Source of the DNA: an uncultured Christensenellaceae bacterium
GTDB lineage: Bacteria > Bacillota > Clostridia > Christensenellales > Borkfalkiaceae
Assembly: GCA_910588615.1 (NCBI GenBank)
Contig: CAJUOI010000005.1
Location: forward strand, 4,912-68,911
DNA length: 64,000 bases
Reading direction: 5' to 3'
The translations under genes were made by a program, and so were the position numbers. How positions within the stretch are numbered: the stretch's first letter is position 1; every line of letters starts with the position of its first letter. This document shows positions 24,966 to 34,259 of the stretch, piece by piece. The notes beneath the pieces were generated by a model that was not told the DNA's origin, did not search any database, and was given only the letters and a program-made list of their open reading frames with translations.

Positions 24966-26411
24966 TTACTGCCGAACGGACGCTATTGCCTGCGGAATCT
25001 TTAAAATCACGTCCTCGGGCGTAGTTCCGTAATCGCCCGTTTCCTCCTCGGCAAGCTCGCCCGCACGCCCCAGAATAAAGCTCGATACGCACGCCGCCTC
25101 AAACGCGGACACCCCGCGGGCGCAGGTTCCGACCAGCAATCCCGACAGCACGTCTCCGCTTCCCCCCTTTGCGAGGGCGGGCGTCCCCGTGGAATTAATT
25201 ACCGTCTGAATTCCGTTACTGATAATCGAACGGTTGTTTTTCAGAATCACCGTAACGCCGTATTCTCGTGCAAACTCCCCCGCAAGCGGAAGCGCGTCGT
25301 CAAGGATCTCCTTCACGCTCCTGCCTGTCAGACGGGAGAACTCCTTGGGGTGCGGCGTCAAAATTACTTCGCAGGCGCTCTTTTTCAGCGGTTCCATGCC
25401 GTACGCCGCAAGCGCGGACAGCGCGTCCGCGTCAAGAATCAGCGTCCCTTGATACTCGTTCAAAAGCCCGACGACAAGCTCGTATAACTCCTTGTTGACA
25501 CCCGCACCCATCCCGAGCGCAACGGCGTCGGCAGAAAGTATCTCGGCGTTTAACCCATGAAAATCTCCCACGACGCACGACGGCATCGCCACCCCCAGTT
25601 GCGCCGCATACGCCTCGGGCACACATACGAAAGTATAGCCGCACCCTGAGCGCAGACAGGCTCGTGCCGACAGCGTTACCGCGCCGATCCGAGTACCACC
25701 GCTCAGCAGATACGCCTTGCCGAACGTTCCCTTATTCACGTTACTGCGTTTATATGGAAAATAGGTAGCAACGTCCTCGTCTTCCCAGACGCGCGTACCC
25801 TTATCGGGAGTAGAGATTCCGATGTCCGCGATACTCACCCGACCCGCAACGTCCACACCGTCGGCAAGCGTCAACGCGTTCTTCATGTACCCCATCGTAA
25901 GCGTTTCGTCAGCGCGGACGCAGGGCGTTAGGGCAATACCGTTATCCGACAGTCCGCTTGGAACGTCGCAGGAAACAACGTACGCCCCATTCGAGTTGAT
26001 AAAGGCAATCAGCGCCGCAGCGTCGCCTTCGGGTGTGCGCGAAAGCCCCGTACCGAGGACACAGTCCACAACGAGGGCATACCGTCGACGCGGAATCCTG
26101 CCCAGAACCTCGCCCTTATATCTGATTTTGGCGCGGGCGCAATCGCTTGAAAACTTTTCGGCGAGGCAGAGAATCTGCGTCGCCCTTCCGCGCTCTGCCA
26201 AAAGCCGCGCCGCGATAAATCCGTCCCCGCCGTTGTTGCCGCCGCCGCAAACGAAGAGCGCTTCGTCCGCTTCGACCGCATTCATTGCAGCCTCCACCGT
26301 ATCTGCAAGCGCAAGCCCCGCCCGCTCCATGAAAACGCGTGCGGGCGTCCCCTGCATCACTGCCCTTCTGTCCGCCTCGTGCGACTGCTTGTAATCGTAT
26401 GAAAAAAACAT
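24966..26411 (-). CDS. nnr: Bifunctional NAD(P)H-hydrate epimerase/dehydratase
   Basis: A 481-residue two-domain repair enzyme. The N-terminal YjeF_N epimerase (about 1-205) interconverts R and S forms of hydrated NAD(P)H; it shows CGGGNNGGDGFIAARLL and the D-containing VSCDVPSGL segment. The C-terminal ribokinase-like dehydratase (about 215-480) restores NAD(P)H using ADP (or ATP). It shows GAVTLSARACLRSG, ILTPHPKEFSRL (around residue 345) and the catalytic GGSGDVLSGLL (around residue 417), where the aspartate acts as base. Cytoplasmic. It starts two bases after the birA stop codon, so it is in one operon with recX and birA, and ends at a strong terminator. Confidence 0.96.
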   Translation of the reverse strand: MFFSYDYKQSHEADRRAVMQGTPARVFMERAGLALADTVEAAMNAVEADEALFVCGGGNNGGDGFIAARLLAERGRATQILCLAEKFSSDCARAKIRYKGEVLGRIPRRRYALVVDCVLGTGLSRTPEGDAAALIAFINSNGAYVVSCDVPSGLSDNGIALTPCVRADETLTMGYMKNALTLADGVDVAGRVSIADIGISTPDKGTRVWEDEDVATYFPYKRSNVNKGTFGKAYLLSGGTRIGAVTLSARACLRSGCGYTFVCVPEAYAAQLGVAMPSCVVGDFHGLNAEILSADAVALGMGAGVNKELYELVVGLLNEYQGTLILDADALSALAAYGMEPLKKSACEVILTPHPKEFSRLTGRSVKEILDDALPLAGEFAREYGVTVILKNNRSIISNGIQTVINSTGTPALAKGGSGDVLSGLLVGTCARGVSAFEAACVSSFILGRAGELAEEETGDYGTTPEDVILKIPQAIASVRQ

Positions 26412-26413
26412 TG

Positions 26414-27097
26414 CTATAACCTCAGTTTTATCTCTGCCGCGGACAGCGTTCTGATCTGTCCGTTCTTTTTTACTTGCAGTCTGCCGTCGCCGAGTATTTG
26501 CACTGCCTGCGCCCGATACGTCTCATTTCCCTCGGCGATTTCCACCTCTCGTCCGAGAAAGCGCACGTAGGACAGATAGTCGTCGAACGTATCTTCCCGC
26601 AAATAATTTTCAATCAGTATGCCGCGCGCCTCCTCTGCGGAAATCTTCCGCCCGCACGCCTCCGACAAACTGATAGCAACGTCTCTGACCGCCGAAAGGT
26701 CGTTGCAGGCGTTTACTCCGATGCCGACGATGCTGTATTTCAGCCGCCCGTTCTCCACCTGATTCTCAATGAGGATTCCAGAAAGCTTCTTTCCGTAAAC
26801 AAACACATCGTTCGCCCACTTGATTTCGGGGACGGCACCGAATGCCTCCGCCGTACGGCAAACGGCAACCGCCGCATGAGTCATAACACGGAAAGCGTCC
26901 TTTGCGGGAAAATCGCGATAAAACGTAAGCGCGGAGAGATACACACCCCCCGCTTCGGAAGAAAACGAACGTCCCTTCGTTCCCTTGCCGCCCGTTTGGC
27001 GCGCGGCACACACGATGACGTTTTCCTCCGCGCCGACATACCGCTTGATATAAGCGTTGGTTGAATCCGTAGTTTCAATGAGTTCAATCTTCATCAT
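26414..27097 (-). CDS. birA: Biotin--[acetyl-CoA-carboxylase] ligase, no DNA-binding domain
   Basis: A 227-residue class I biotin protein ligase, which makes biotinyl-AMP and attaches biotin to the lysine of acetyl-CoA carboxylase BCCP. The biotinyl-AMP loop reads ARQTGGKGTKGRSFSS (residues about 32-47; GRGRRGR in E. coli), and the catalytic lysine lies in EIKWANDVFVYGKKLSGIL (about 93-111). A small C-terminal SH3-like part (about 180-227) is present. There is no N-terminal helix-turn-helix, so it cannot be the biotin repressor. The start codon (two tandem ATGs, 27097 or 27094) lies inside the recX 3' end, a 14-base overlap that suggests coupled translation. Confidence 0.95.
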   Translation of the reverse strand: MMKIELIETTDSTNAYIKRYVGAEENVIVCAARQTGGKGTKGRSFSSEAGGVYLSALTFYRDFPAKDAFRVMTHAAVAVCRTAEAFGAVPEIKWANDVFVYGKKLSGILIENQVENGRLKYSIVGIGVNACNDLSAVRDVAISLSEACGRKISAEEARGILIENYLREDTFDDYLSYVRFLGREVEIAEGNETYRAQAVQILGDGRLQVKKNGQIRTLSAAEIKLRL

Positions 27098-27695
27098 CCG
27101 CCCCGCTTATTGCCGCGCGCGCCGTTTCGTAGTCGTAACCTTTGGACAGTAAATGCCGAAACGCCTTTTGTAGGGTCGGACGATCGTAGGTCTTGCCGCG
27201 CATATACTTTTCAAAGTGCCTTTTCGCGCTCTCCGTCTCCCCCGTCAAGCCGTCGAGCGCGCCTTCGATCTGTTCGTCAGATACGCCTTTCCGTTTGAGC
27301 TCTGCCGCGATCATGCGCCTGCCCTTTCTCGCCGAAGCGTTTTCCGCGTAACTCTTGGCGTACACAGCGTCGTCAAGATAACCGTATCCTTTCATTTTCT
27401 CCACGACGTAGTCGAGAACGTCGGGCAGATATCCTTTCCTTGTAAGATAATCGCGGATTTCCTTTTCCGTTTTCATGGAAACGGTAATATGCGTCAACGC
27501 TTTATCGAGCGCCGTAAGCTTTTCGCTTTCCATCTGCAAACGGGAAAGAAATTCGGTATCGACGCTCATGCCCGCTTTTAAGCGATTCTTCATCACCGTT
27601 TCCAGCTTCATTCCGCAAAAGAATTTGCCGTCCAGCTCGATATTACAGCGGGACTTGTCCTTTTTTTGCGGCGTGATTGCCGTGATTTCCGCCAT
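27084..27695 (-). CDS. recX: Regulatory protein RecX
   Basis: A 203-residue RecX, which binds RecA filaments and limits recombinase activity. The family's three-helix repeats are visible: LDKALTHITVSMKTEKEIRDYL (about residues 59-80), YVVEKMKGYGYLDDAVYAKSYAENASARKGRRMIAAELKRKGVS (about 97-140) and KRHFEKYMRGKTYDRPTLQKAFRHLLSKGYDYE (about 158-190). The N-terminal part is beta-like (MAEITAITPQKKDKSRCNIEL). recA itself is not in this window. It sits four bases after the metallo-beta-lactamase-fold gene and overlaps birA by 14 bases. Confidence 0.92.
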   Translation of the reverse strand: MAEITAITPQKKDKSRCNIELDGKFFCGMKLETVMKNRLKAGMSVDTEFLSRLQMESEKLTALDKALTHITVSMKTEKEIRDYLTRKGYLPDVLDYVVEKMKGYGYLDDAVYAKSYAENASARKGRRMIAAELKRKGVSDEQIEGALDGLTGETESAKRHFEKYMRGKTYDRPTLQKAFRHLLSKGYDYETARAAISGADDED

Positions 27696-27699
27696 ACCG

Positions 27700-29046
27700 C
27701 TATACTCCGTTCCAGGTTCGGTTGGCTTGGAACCATTCCGTCTCTTTCAGAATCGTCGTATTGTTCGAGCACCAGAGTTTGAGCGAACTGTCATTCTCCT
27801 CCTTCCCCTTGCCGTAGTAAAACACAATGTTTCCGTTCATGGAAGTAAATCCCGTTGTTTTGTAATTATTGTCCACGTCGATAATTCCAAGCGTCGTTAC
27901 GTATATTTTATCGGTATGCTTACTCATTCTGTCGATTGCTTCCTGCGTGGGAAACGTATTGAGATAATTGTTCGGATTATCCGCAGTCGGCTTATCGGCG
28001 TATTCGTACGTACCCGCACAGGTACAGATTGCAATGTTGTCCGGCGTGATTTTATCGAGAAGCTTATCGGAGGATGAAGTCGACGAGCCGTGATGTCCGC
28101 CCTTGTAAAGCACGCAATGCGGCAAATCGGGATTCATGTCTACAAGCGAACTCTCCCCGGAGCTTTCCAAATCCCCCGTAAACAAATAATTGTTTTCGCC
28201 CGAAGCAAGCTTTTGCGTTAAAAGCATACACACGGAATAATTGTTTTCGGAACTTGAATTTTGACTGTAATACTTTTGATTGAGAATGTTCATCGAAACC
28301 GTCTGCGCATCGTCGAGGTAATAAGTTGCCTTTGCGCCGTTAGTCTCAGTAACGCAGTCGAGTGCCGTATAAACGTTCGTCCCCTCACCCGCACAGTATT
28401 CCACCGCCTCCGTATAACGCTGAAAAATCTGACTCGTCGTTTTATGGCGCGCAAACTGAATAATCGTTCCGATTTTGTACTGATACAAAAATCCCGTGCG
28501 CGCACCGTCCTGCGCCTGCCCCACAAATCCCGCAATATGGTCTTCGTGCGCATGAGTTGCGATCACGTATTCCAGCACCCCGTCCGTACAGTATTTCGCA
28601 ACGTAATCAAGCATAGCTTTTGTAGGCGCCGTCGCGCTCTTTGCTCCCGCGTCAATCAGAACTTCGGTATTTCCTGACTTTATCAAAACACAGTCGCCCG
28701 CATTGGAAACGCCGAGTTCCAAAAAATGTATGGAAAAATCAGCGGAAGCGATATCTTCCGCCGCGCCCATACCGATGCCCGTATTCGAGCCGCCCTGATT
28801 GCCACCCGAACCGTCGCCGCCGCCCGGATTCCCGCCCGAGTTGATACCCGAATCGTTGCCGCCGTTCTTCCATGCGTCGATTTTACCGCTGCGATACAGC
28901 CAAAAGAGCACTGCGCCCGCAACGATGACGAGCACCAAAAGGATTGCGATTACCGCCCAGAGCGCTTTGGGATTGCGCTTGGCGGCTTTTTCCGCTTCGC
29001 GGTACGCCCGCTTCGCTGCTCTTTTCCGATTGGATTTTTTTGACAT
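27700..29046 (-). CDS. Membrane-anchored ComEC-like metallo-beta-lactamase-fold hydrolase
   Basis: A 448-residue protein. A very basic N-terminus (MSKKSNRKRAAKRAYREAEK) is followed by one helix (about residues 28-52, ALWAVIAILLVLVIVAGAVLF) and a Gly/Asn/Ser-rich linker (about 60-95). The metallo-beta-lactamase fold runs from about residue 105 to 400: FSIHFLELGVSNAGDCVLI, EVLIDAGAKS, the metal-binding THAHEDHIAGF (about 165-175), NYLFTGDLESSGES and LYKGGHHGSSTSSSD. The order and spacing fit the hydrolase domain found in ComEC/Rec2-like and secreted nuclease-like proteins. The catalytic domain should face outside the membrane, anchored by the helix. The substrate is unknown; extracellular nucleic acid is a family-based guess. 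It precedes recX by four bases. Confidence 0.85.
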   Translation of the reverse strand: MSKKSNRKRAAKRAYREAEKAAKRNPKALWAVIAILLVLVIVAGAVLFWLYRSGKIDAWKNGGNDSGINSGGNPGGGDGSGGNQGGSNTGIGMGAAEDIASADFSIHFLELGVSNAGDCVLIKSGNTEVLIDAGAKSATAPTKAMLDYVAKYCTDGVLEYVIATHAHEDHIAGFVGQAQDGARTGFLYQYKIGTIIQFARHKTTSQIFQRYTEAVEYCAGEGTNVYTALDCVTETNGAKATYYLDDAQTVSMNILNQKYYSQNSSSENNYSVCMLLTQKLASGENNYLFTGDLESSGESSLVDMNPDLPHCVLYKGGHHGSSTSSSDKLLDKITPDNIAICTCAGTYEYADKPTADNPNNYLNTFPTQEAIDRMSKHTDKIYVTTLGIIDVDNNYKTTGFTSMNGNIVFYYGKGKEENDSSLKLWCSNNTTILKETEWFQANRTWNGV

Positions 29047-29098
29047 ATCGTTACTCCTTGCAGAACTTCGTTCGTATGATTGCGTTAAAGAAAAAGGG

Positions 29099-29434
29099 TT
29101 AAATCATTTCGAATTCGCGGGCGATTTTAATTACCGACAAGTCGATATTGTGTAACAGCCGATTGAGCGCCGTCTGTGCGGCGGAATCGATAACGCCGTC
29201 TTCCGTGGTGCGTAAAACGGCAATAATCATATCGAAATTTTCGTAGATAATTCCCAAATCCACGCCAACAGCACGAATCGCAGGAGAATCCGCCGCCCGT
29301 TCAATCTTATGTATCTCTTTGATTGCCGCGTTCATTTCGGTAAAAAGCGCAACGTTGCCCTTATCGAACAGCTCTTTCATGCAGGCATTCAGCCGAACAA
29401 GCTGTTCCGCCATGCGTTCTACGTCCTTCGTCAT
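29099..29434 (-). CDS. Small helical protein coupled to the pyrophosphorylase
   Basis: 111 residues, predicted all-helical and soluble, with no signal peptide or membrane segment. It starts MTKDVERMAEQLVRLNACMKELF and contains AIKEIHKIERAADSPAIRAV and LLHNIDLSVIKIAREFEMI at the end. ATG 29434 overlaps the stop of the upstream UDP-sugar pyrophosphorylase gene (ATGA, 29434-29431), and GGAGTG inside that gene acts as ribosome site, so translation is coupled. I do not recognise the family. A helper of the preceding enzyme is possible but is only inferred from position. Confidence 0.75.
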   Translation of the reverse strand: MTKDVERMAEQLVRLNACMKELFDKGNVALFTEMNAAIKEIHKIERAADSPAIRAVGVDLGIIYENFDMIIAVLRTTEDGVIDSAAQTALNRLLHNIDLSVIKIAREFEMI

Positions 29435-30642
29435 AACTTCACTCCGTTTTTCTGCAATAGCGCGCGTGCCGTTTCAACACTGTCGGTACCCGTTGCGTTC
29501 TTGATCGGCGCAAATTCCCGTTCCCGTTCCACTTCGAAGGAAAGACAGTCTCCCGTCAGGCGTATCATATCGAGAATCAACGTTTCGTACTTGTAGGCAT
29601 TCTCCGACGCAGGTGTTACCGTCCTTGTTCCGTCGAAGTAAGGCACCTTCTTCTTTACCCGATGTACGGGAATTTTGGCGGCTGCAATCTCCTCCAAACG
29701 GGAAACCTGAAAGAGATAGTTTAAAATGACGCCGTCGGCATAGAGCAGATTGCCCGCTCCGTCGCGCAAATTCGCCGTGGCTTCGTCGAGCTCGTAATAT
29801 TCGATGACGTCTGGCAACCCTCCGCGCTTACAGAGAACCCCCACCCGCTCTTCGGGATTGCGCTTTTTTACCGTCTTTGCGCCGCATGGCGCGCCCGCCA
29901 TTGCCGTCGCGCCCAAGAATACAGGGTCTGCAATACGTTGCAGCACGTTATCCACCGCGAACACGTTCAGCCACTTCACGCCCCTCTCGCGCATACGGGC
30001 AACGTGTCCTGCGCGCAGAAGCGAAGAAAACCACCCGCCGTTGCCGTTGGGCGACAACGCAAGCCTGTCCTGCGCTTCAAGCAGAACCTTCCCCCCGAAG
30101 TCGGTGGCAGGCGCCATATCCTGCACGAAAAAAGTTACGTATTCTTCGGGGTAACCGAAATAAGCGTGCGACGACAAAAACGCCCGCGTTTCCTCGTCGT
30201 TCTTTTCGCTCGTCATGATATACAGCGGAACGAATGCACCGATCGGCTTTAAAATATTTAAAAGGTTTTGAATCAGACACTCGAAAATATACAGCGGACG
30301 GGTAATACCGATATTGAACGCGCCTTTGGGGGCATCCGAACCGAGACGGGTCCCCTGACCGCCCGCAAGCAATACCGCTCCGAGCGCGCCCTCCCGAATA
30401 AGTTTTGCGCCGAGCGCGGAGTATTCTTCCCTATTCTTTTCGATTTCACGCAGACTCAGCCCCGTAAGCGGCTCCGTCTCCCCTGCGTGCGGCGCAGAGG
30501 GAGAATTTAAAACCGTCCAATCAATCTTTTCGATTTGCCGCAGCAGCTCCGCCTTTCCCTCTTCGGAAAGCGCGTCGAATTGCTCCAATAATTGCAACTG
30601 TCCCTTTTCGGAGAGCAGCTCCTTCGTTTGTTGATAATCCAT
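29431..30642 (-). CDS. UDP-sugar pyrophosphorylase, UAP/UDPGP family
   Basis: A 403-residue nucleotidyltransferase of the eukaryote-like UDP-N-acetylhexosamine/UDP-glucose pyrophosphorylase family. It makes a UDP-sugar from UTP and a sugar 1-phosphate. The nucleotide-binding motif LLAGGQGTRLGSDAPKGAF is at about residues 92-110. Downstream are the typical YIMTSEKNDEETRAFL, a GNGGWFSSLL stretch (about 197-206; family GNGGLY-like) and VKWLNVFAVDNVLQRIADP (about 218-236). An N-terminal helix (MDYQQTKELLSEKGQLQLLEQF) is also typical. The substrate cannot be told: UDP-GlcNAc, UDP-glucose and a UDP-pentose or UDP-galactose are all possible. It follows the GH36 gene by 41 bases, so it may handle sugars released there. 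Confidence 0.85.
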   Translation of the reverse strand: MDYQQTKELLSEKGQLQLLEQFDALSEEGKAELLRQIEKIDWTVLNSPSAPHAGETEPLTGLSLREIEKNREEYSALGAKLIREGALGAVLLAGGQGTRLGSDAPKGAFNIGITRPLYIFECLIQNLLNILKPIGAFVPLYIMTSEKNDEETRAFLSSHAYFGYPEEYVTFFVQDMAPATDFGGKVLLEAQDRLALSPNGNGGWFSSLLRAGHVARMRERGVKWLNVFAVDNVLQRIADPVFLGATAMAGAPCGAKTVKKRNPEERVGVLCKRGGLPDVIEYYELDEATANLRDGAGNLLYADGVILNYLFQVSRLEEIAAAKIPVHRVKKKVPYFDGTRTVTPASENAYKYETLILDMIRLTGDCLSFEVEREREFAPIKNATGTDSVETARALLQKNGVKL

Positions 30643-30683
30643 TCATTCACCCTATGATATTATATAAGATTTAAAGAGAATTG

Positions 30684-32741
30684 TCAACCGTTCTCTTTCA
30701 CAAGCAGGAACGCGCCCGCATGAAACGGTTCGCCGTAAACCGTTAACCGTCCGTCCGCTTCTTCGAAGTTTAAATCGGTATAGGTACAATCCACGCGATA
30801 CCCGTCGAGCGGAATTTCAAGCTCGTCCCGACACTCGAGAAAGTGCACGAGCACGAGCTGCCGCCCGTTGTATCCCTTGCGGTATACCTGCCGTCCCTTC
30901 GGCGAGCGGTAATATTCGACGTTGCAGTCGATCTCCGCGATGTCCCCGAAGCGTACGATATCCTTGACTTCCGCATAGAAATTCAAACCCGAAAGAAGCA
31001 ATTCTCTCTTCTGCTCCGTCAGCTCCGTAACGTCGCCCGAAAGGCAGATTCTGCCGATAAACGCGGCGCAGAGAGAATAAACCGTACGCGAATCAGGCTC
31101 GCCTTTGCGCAAAACCGCCCAAATCTGCGACTGACGCGCGGGAATTACGCGCGATACGTTTGCCGCAACAAGCGGAATTTCCGCACATTCGTGCGCGTCC
31201 GAAAAGGAGCACATCGAAACCTTATTCATGCGTAGCGGTTCAATGCGGCTTCCGCCCGAGGAACAGTTTTCGATGACGAGCTCGGGAATCTCCCGCCGCA
31301 ACTTATCCAGCCAGCAGACGCTCTTTTCCGCCACCTGTCTTCCCCCTTCGCCGAGCGATTCCGCGCCGTCGCACCCCGGTCCGTATGCGTCGTTATAGTC
31401 GATTTTTAAGTAAGTAAAATGCTTTTCTTTTAAAAAGTTTACCAGCCGTTCCTGCAAATAGCATTCCGTTTCCGGCAGGCGCAAATCGAAAAAACGACGG
31501 TTTTTACAGGTAATCGTCTTTCCGCCGCGCTTTAACAACAGCTCCTCGCGGGAAAACGCCTCACTATCCCTGCCCGCGATTTCGTATTCGAACCAAACGC
31601 CCGCGCGCATACCTGCGGCACGGATTTTATCGGTTACGGCGGAAATTCCGTTGGGAAACACCTCTTTACTTTCCGCCCAATCGCCGACGGCGTTGCCCCA
31701 TTCCTTGCCCTCGGGCTTATACCAGCCCGCATCGATAACGAATGTTTCCACAGGAAGCCCCTTGAGAGCGTCGAGAATTTTGTCGATATTTTCTTCGGTG
31801 GGATTGCCCCAAGTCGTGCAATACTCGTTGAAAATGACAGGCAAGTCCTCTTCGCCCGACGGAACGTTCAGCCGCGAATCGAAAAAATGAACGAAGGCGT
31901 TGCACGCCGAAAGAAAATCGTTTTTAACCGTTACGAATGCCTTGCGCGTGCGATACCTTTCCTGCGGGAAAATTTCCTTGCACCAATGCGCAAACTCAAA
32001 ATCGCCCTGCCCGCCCGAAAGCGCGCAGCCGTTCCGTTCGAGGCAGAGCTCCATTTGCCACGACGCGGGCGCCTCCAACTGAACGCCAAGACAAAAGCCC
32101 GCTTCTTCGACTGCTACAAAAGGATAATAACCGCGATTCGGCATACTTCCGACCTGCCCCCAGCGCTCGCACTTTAATCCGTAGTTCGCCCAGCTCGGTT
32201 CCATGGCAAGGTCGGAAAACATCTCGTCCGTAACGCGGCATTCCCGCGACCACGCGCTGCGCATCCTCCTCAAACGCAAGCCCGCAACGCTTTGCAAACC
32301 GCTTTGCGCGGATGCGATTCCGCTCAGCGAAAAGCTCGACAGCATTTCGAGCGTGCGCGTTTCCGCCGACTGATTTTCATAATCGACATACATCGTAAAG
32401 ACTTGCGTTGCGGGCTCGTATTCAAGATGATGGGTATAAAAATTGCCCTTTCCGTCGGTAAGACAGGTCAGCACGCCGCGGTCTCCGCTTTGCTGCTCGA
32501 CAACGCTTAAAACGCTGCCCTCGCGATTTCGCATCGTGATACCCGACGAATAATCTACGAGCGTGTCGTCGCCCCGAAAGGCGACCTGCACCAAACTGTC
32601 GTATACCAACTGCTCGGGAGATGCGCAGTAACCGCGCGGATAGAGTGCAAGCCCCACCGTCGTCTTGCCCGACTGCCCTGCAACGGGCGTTTCCGCATAG
32701 TACGCCTCCGTATTTCCGAACGTGAACGACTTTAAAAACAT
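30684..32741 (-). CDS. GH36-family alpha-galactosidase-like glycosidase
   Basis: A 685-residue intracellular enzyme (no signal peptide) of the GH36/GH-D type. An N-terminal beta-sandwich region (1 to about 290) precedes the (beta/alpha)8 barrel. In the barrel are VIFNEYCTTWGNPTEE, TFVIDAGWYKPEGKEWG, GVWFEYEIAG, the nucleophile segment YLKIDYND (aspartate about residue 449; family pattern LKWD), ENCSSGGSRIEP and the acid/base segment CSFSDAHE (about 510). Released sugar is most likely galactose or a related residue. Its place after araA, araD and the kinase gene suggests that it trims arabinose-containing plant polysaccharide fragments (arabinogalactan-like), which is inference. ATG 32741 follows GGGAGAG. 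Confidence 0.85.
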   Translation of the reverse strand: MFLKSFTFGNTEAYYAETPVAGQSGKTTVGLALYPRGYCASPEQLVYDSLVQVAFRGDDTLVDYSSGITMRNREGSVLSVVEQQSGDRGVLTCLTDGKGNFYTHHLEYEPATQVFTMYVDYENQSAETRTLEMLSSFSLSGIASAQSGLQSVAGLRLRRMRSAWSRECRVTDEMFSDLAMEPSWANYGLKCERWGQVGSMPNRGYYPFVAVEEAGFCLGVQLEAPASWQMELCLERNGCALSGGQGDFEFAHWCKEIFPQERYRTRKAFVTVKNDFLSACNAFVHFFDSRLNVPSGEEDLPVIFNEYCTTWGNPTEENIDKILDALKGLPVETFVIDAGWYKPEGKEWGNAVGDWAESKEVFPNGISAVTDKIRAAGMRAGVWFEYEIAGRDSEAFSREELLLKRGGKTITCKNRRFFDLRLPETECYLQERLVNFLKEKHFTYLKIDYNDAYGPGCDGAESLGEGGRQVAEKSVCWLDKLRREIPELVIENCSSGGSRIEPLRMNKVSMCSFSDAHECAEIPLVAANVSRVIPARQSQIWAVLRKGEPDSRTVYSLCAAFIGRICLSGDVTELTEQKRELLLSGLNFYAEVKDIVRFGDIAEIDCNVEYYRSPKGRQVYRKGYNGRQLVLVHFLECRDELEIPLDGYRVDCTYTDLNFEEADGRLTVYGEPFHAGAFLLVKENG

Positions 32742-32758
32742 AATCTCTCCCGCAAAAT

Positions 32759-32787
32759 ACGGGGGCGGTGCCGCAGCTCCGCCCCGT
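32759..32787 (-). other. GC-rich hairpin between araA and the GH36 gene
   Basis: Arms ACGGGGGCGG (32759-32768) and CCGCCCCGT (32779-32787) enclose a 10-base loop, read on the minus strand right after the araA stop codon. It is followed by only ATTTTGC before the ribosome site of the GH36 gene, so it is a weak or partial terminator, or an mRNA-stability element that could lower expression of the downstream genes. Confidence 0.5.
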
Positions 32788-32798
32788 AACTCACCTTT

Positions 32799-34259
32799 TT
32801 ATCTTCTCGTTTTCCAAACGGCGTCCGACCAGAGGAGCTGTTTCTTGAATTCGTTGATTTCCGTTTTTTCGTCGATCAAAACGACTTCCATGCCCCACAT
32901 ATTACCGATATCCACCATCTCCTGCGCCGTAACCACGGAGGAAACCACCGTGTGATGCGCGCCGCCCGCGTAAATCCAAGCAGCAACACCGTCCTTGAAG
33001 TTGGGCTGATACTTCCACATCAGTCCGCCGACAGGAAGATTTGGCATCTTTTTGGGATATTTCACAAGCTCGATTTTCTGCACGATCAAGCGTAGTCTGT
33101 CGCCCATATCAATCATGGAAACCGCAACCGCTTCGGGCGCAGAGATCCCCTCGAACACTAAGCGCGCCGGATCGCTTTTGCCTCCGATGCCCAAGGGATG
33201 AACCTGAATTTCGGGCTTCGTTGCCGCAAACTGCGGCGAAACCTCCAACATATGAGCGCCGAGACACAACCCGTCCTTCAAATCGTAAGTGTAGTCCTCC
33301 ATAAGCCCCGTGCCCTTCTGATCCGCCATGTATTGCATCACCGCGCCGAGCGCCGCAATCTTCCAATCCCCTTCCGCGCCGAAGCCGTAGCCTTTGCTCT
33401 GCAAGTCCTGAATGGCAAGCCCCGGCAACTGGTTCATGCCGTGCAGCGACCCGAAATGGTCGACAATGCCGATATATCCTCCCTTATCCTTGCAGAATTT
33501 ATCCATGGCGATTTCGTACTTCGCCTGTTCGCGCACGACCTCCACGCGCTTCGTTCCCATCGTGTATTTCTTAGCATACTCCGCCATCATGGCGTCGACT
33601 TCCGCTTCGGTAACCTCGTTAATATAGTCCACCAAATCCCCGATGGGATAATAGTCCACCTGCCAGCCGAGGTCGATATGCGCCTCCACCTTGTCGCCTT
33701 CGGTAACCGCAACGTCGCGCATATTATCGGAGAAACGGCATACTTTGACCGACTTGGAGAACGCGTACCCCGCCGCCACCCTGCACCAGGAGGCGAGCTC
33801 CTTTAACGCTTCGGGATCCTTGTAGTAACCGACGATGACCTTGTTATCCATACGCAGACGGGTTACGATATAGCCGAATTCCCTGTCGCCATGCGCAGCC
33901 TGATTCTCGTTCATGAAGTCCATGTCGATGGTGTCGTAAGGCAGTTTCTCGTTGTACTGCGTTGCAAAATGGCACATGGGCTTTTGCAGCATCTTCAAGC
34001 CCTTGATCCACATCTTCGCAGGCGAAAAGGTATGGCACCAGGTAACGATACCGATACAGTTATCGTCTGCGTTAACCTTTTTTACGGCTTCCACGACTTC
34101 GTCCGAGCTCTTGCACGTCGTCAGGTACTTTACGGTAACGGGAACGAACCCGTTAACATAATTCGCCATTTCTTCGGAGTGCTGCGCAACGTGCGCAAGG
34201 ACGTCGTCGCCGTAAAGCGTCTGCGAACCCGTAAGCCAATAAACTACTTTTTCTTTCAT
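32799..34259 (-). CDS. araA: L-arabinose isomerase
   Basis: AraA converts L-arabinose to L-ribulose using Mn2+. From ATG 34259 (MKEKVVYWLTGSQTLYGDDVL) the protein has 486 residues, close to the usual 470-500; an earlier start at 34313 would add 18 unrelated residues, and AGGGGT lies nine bases upstream of 34259. Recognisable blocks are TWCHTFSPAKMWIKGL (about residues 92-107), QYNEKLPYD, the metal-site stretch GAEGDWKIAALGAVMQYM (about 298-315), LGAHMLEVSP and GGAHHTVVS near the C-terminus. Third gene of the arabinose unit after the kinase and araD, 88 bases after araD. Confidence 0.97.
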   Translation of the reverse strand: MKEKVVYWLTGSQTLYGDDVLAHVAQHSEEMANYVNGFVPVTVKYLTTCKSSDEVVEAVKKVNADDNCIGIVTWCHTFSPAKMWIKGLKMLQKPMCHFATQYNEKLPYDTIDMDFMNENQAAHGDREFGYIVTRLRMDNKVIVGYYKDPEALKELASWCRVAAGYAFSKSVKVCRFSDNMRDVAVTEGDKVEAHIDLGWQVDYYPIGDLVDYINEVTEAEVDAMMAEYAKKYTMGTKRVEVVREQAKYEIAMDKFCKDKGGYIGIVDHFGSLHGMNQLPGLAIQDLQSKGYGFGAEGDWKIAALGAVMQYMADQKGTGLMEDYTYDLKDGLCLGAHMLEVSPQFAATKPEIQVHPLGIGGKSDPARLVFEGISAPEAVAVSMIDMGDRLRLIVQKIELVKYPKKMPNLPVGGLMWKYQPNFKDGVAAWIYAGGAHHTVVSSVVTAQEMVDIGNMWGMEVVLIDEKTEINEFKKQLLWSDAVWKTRR

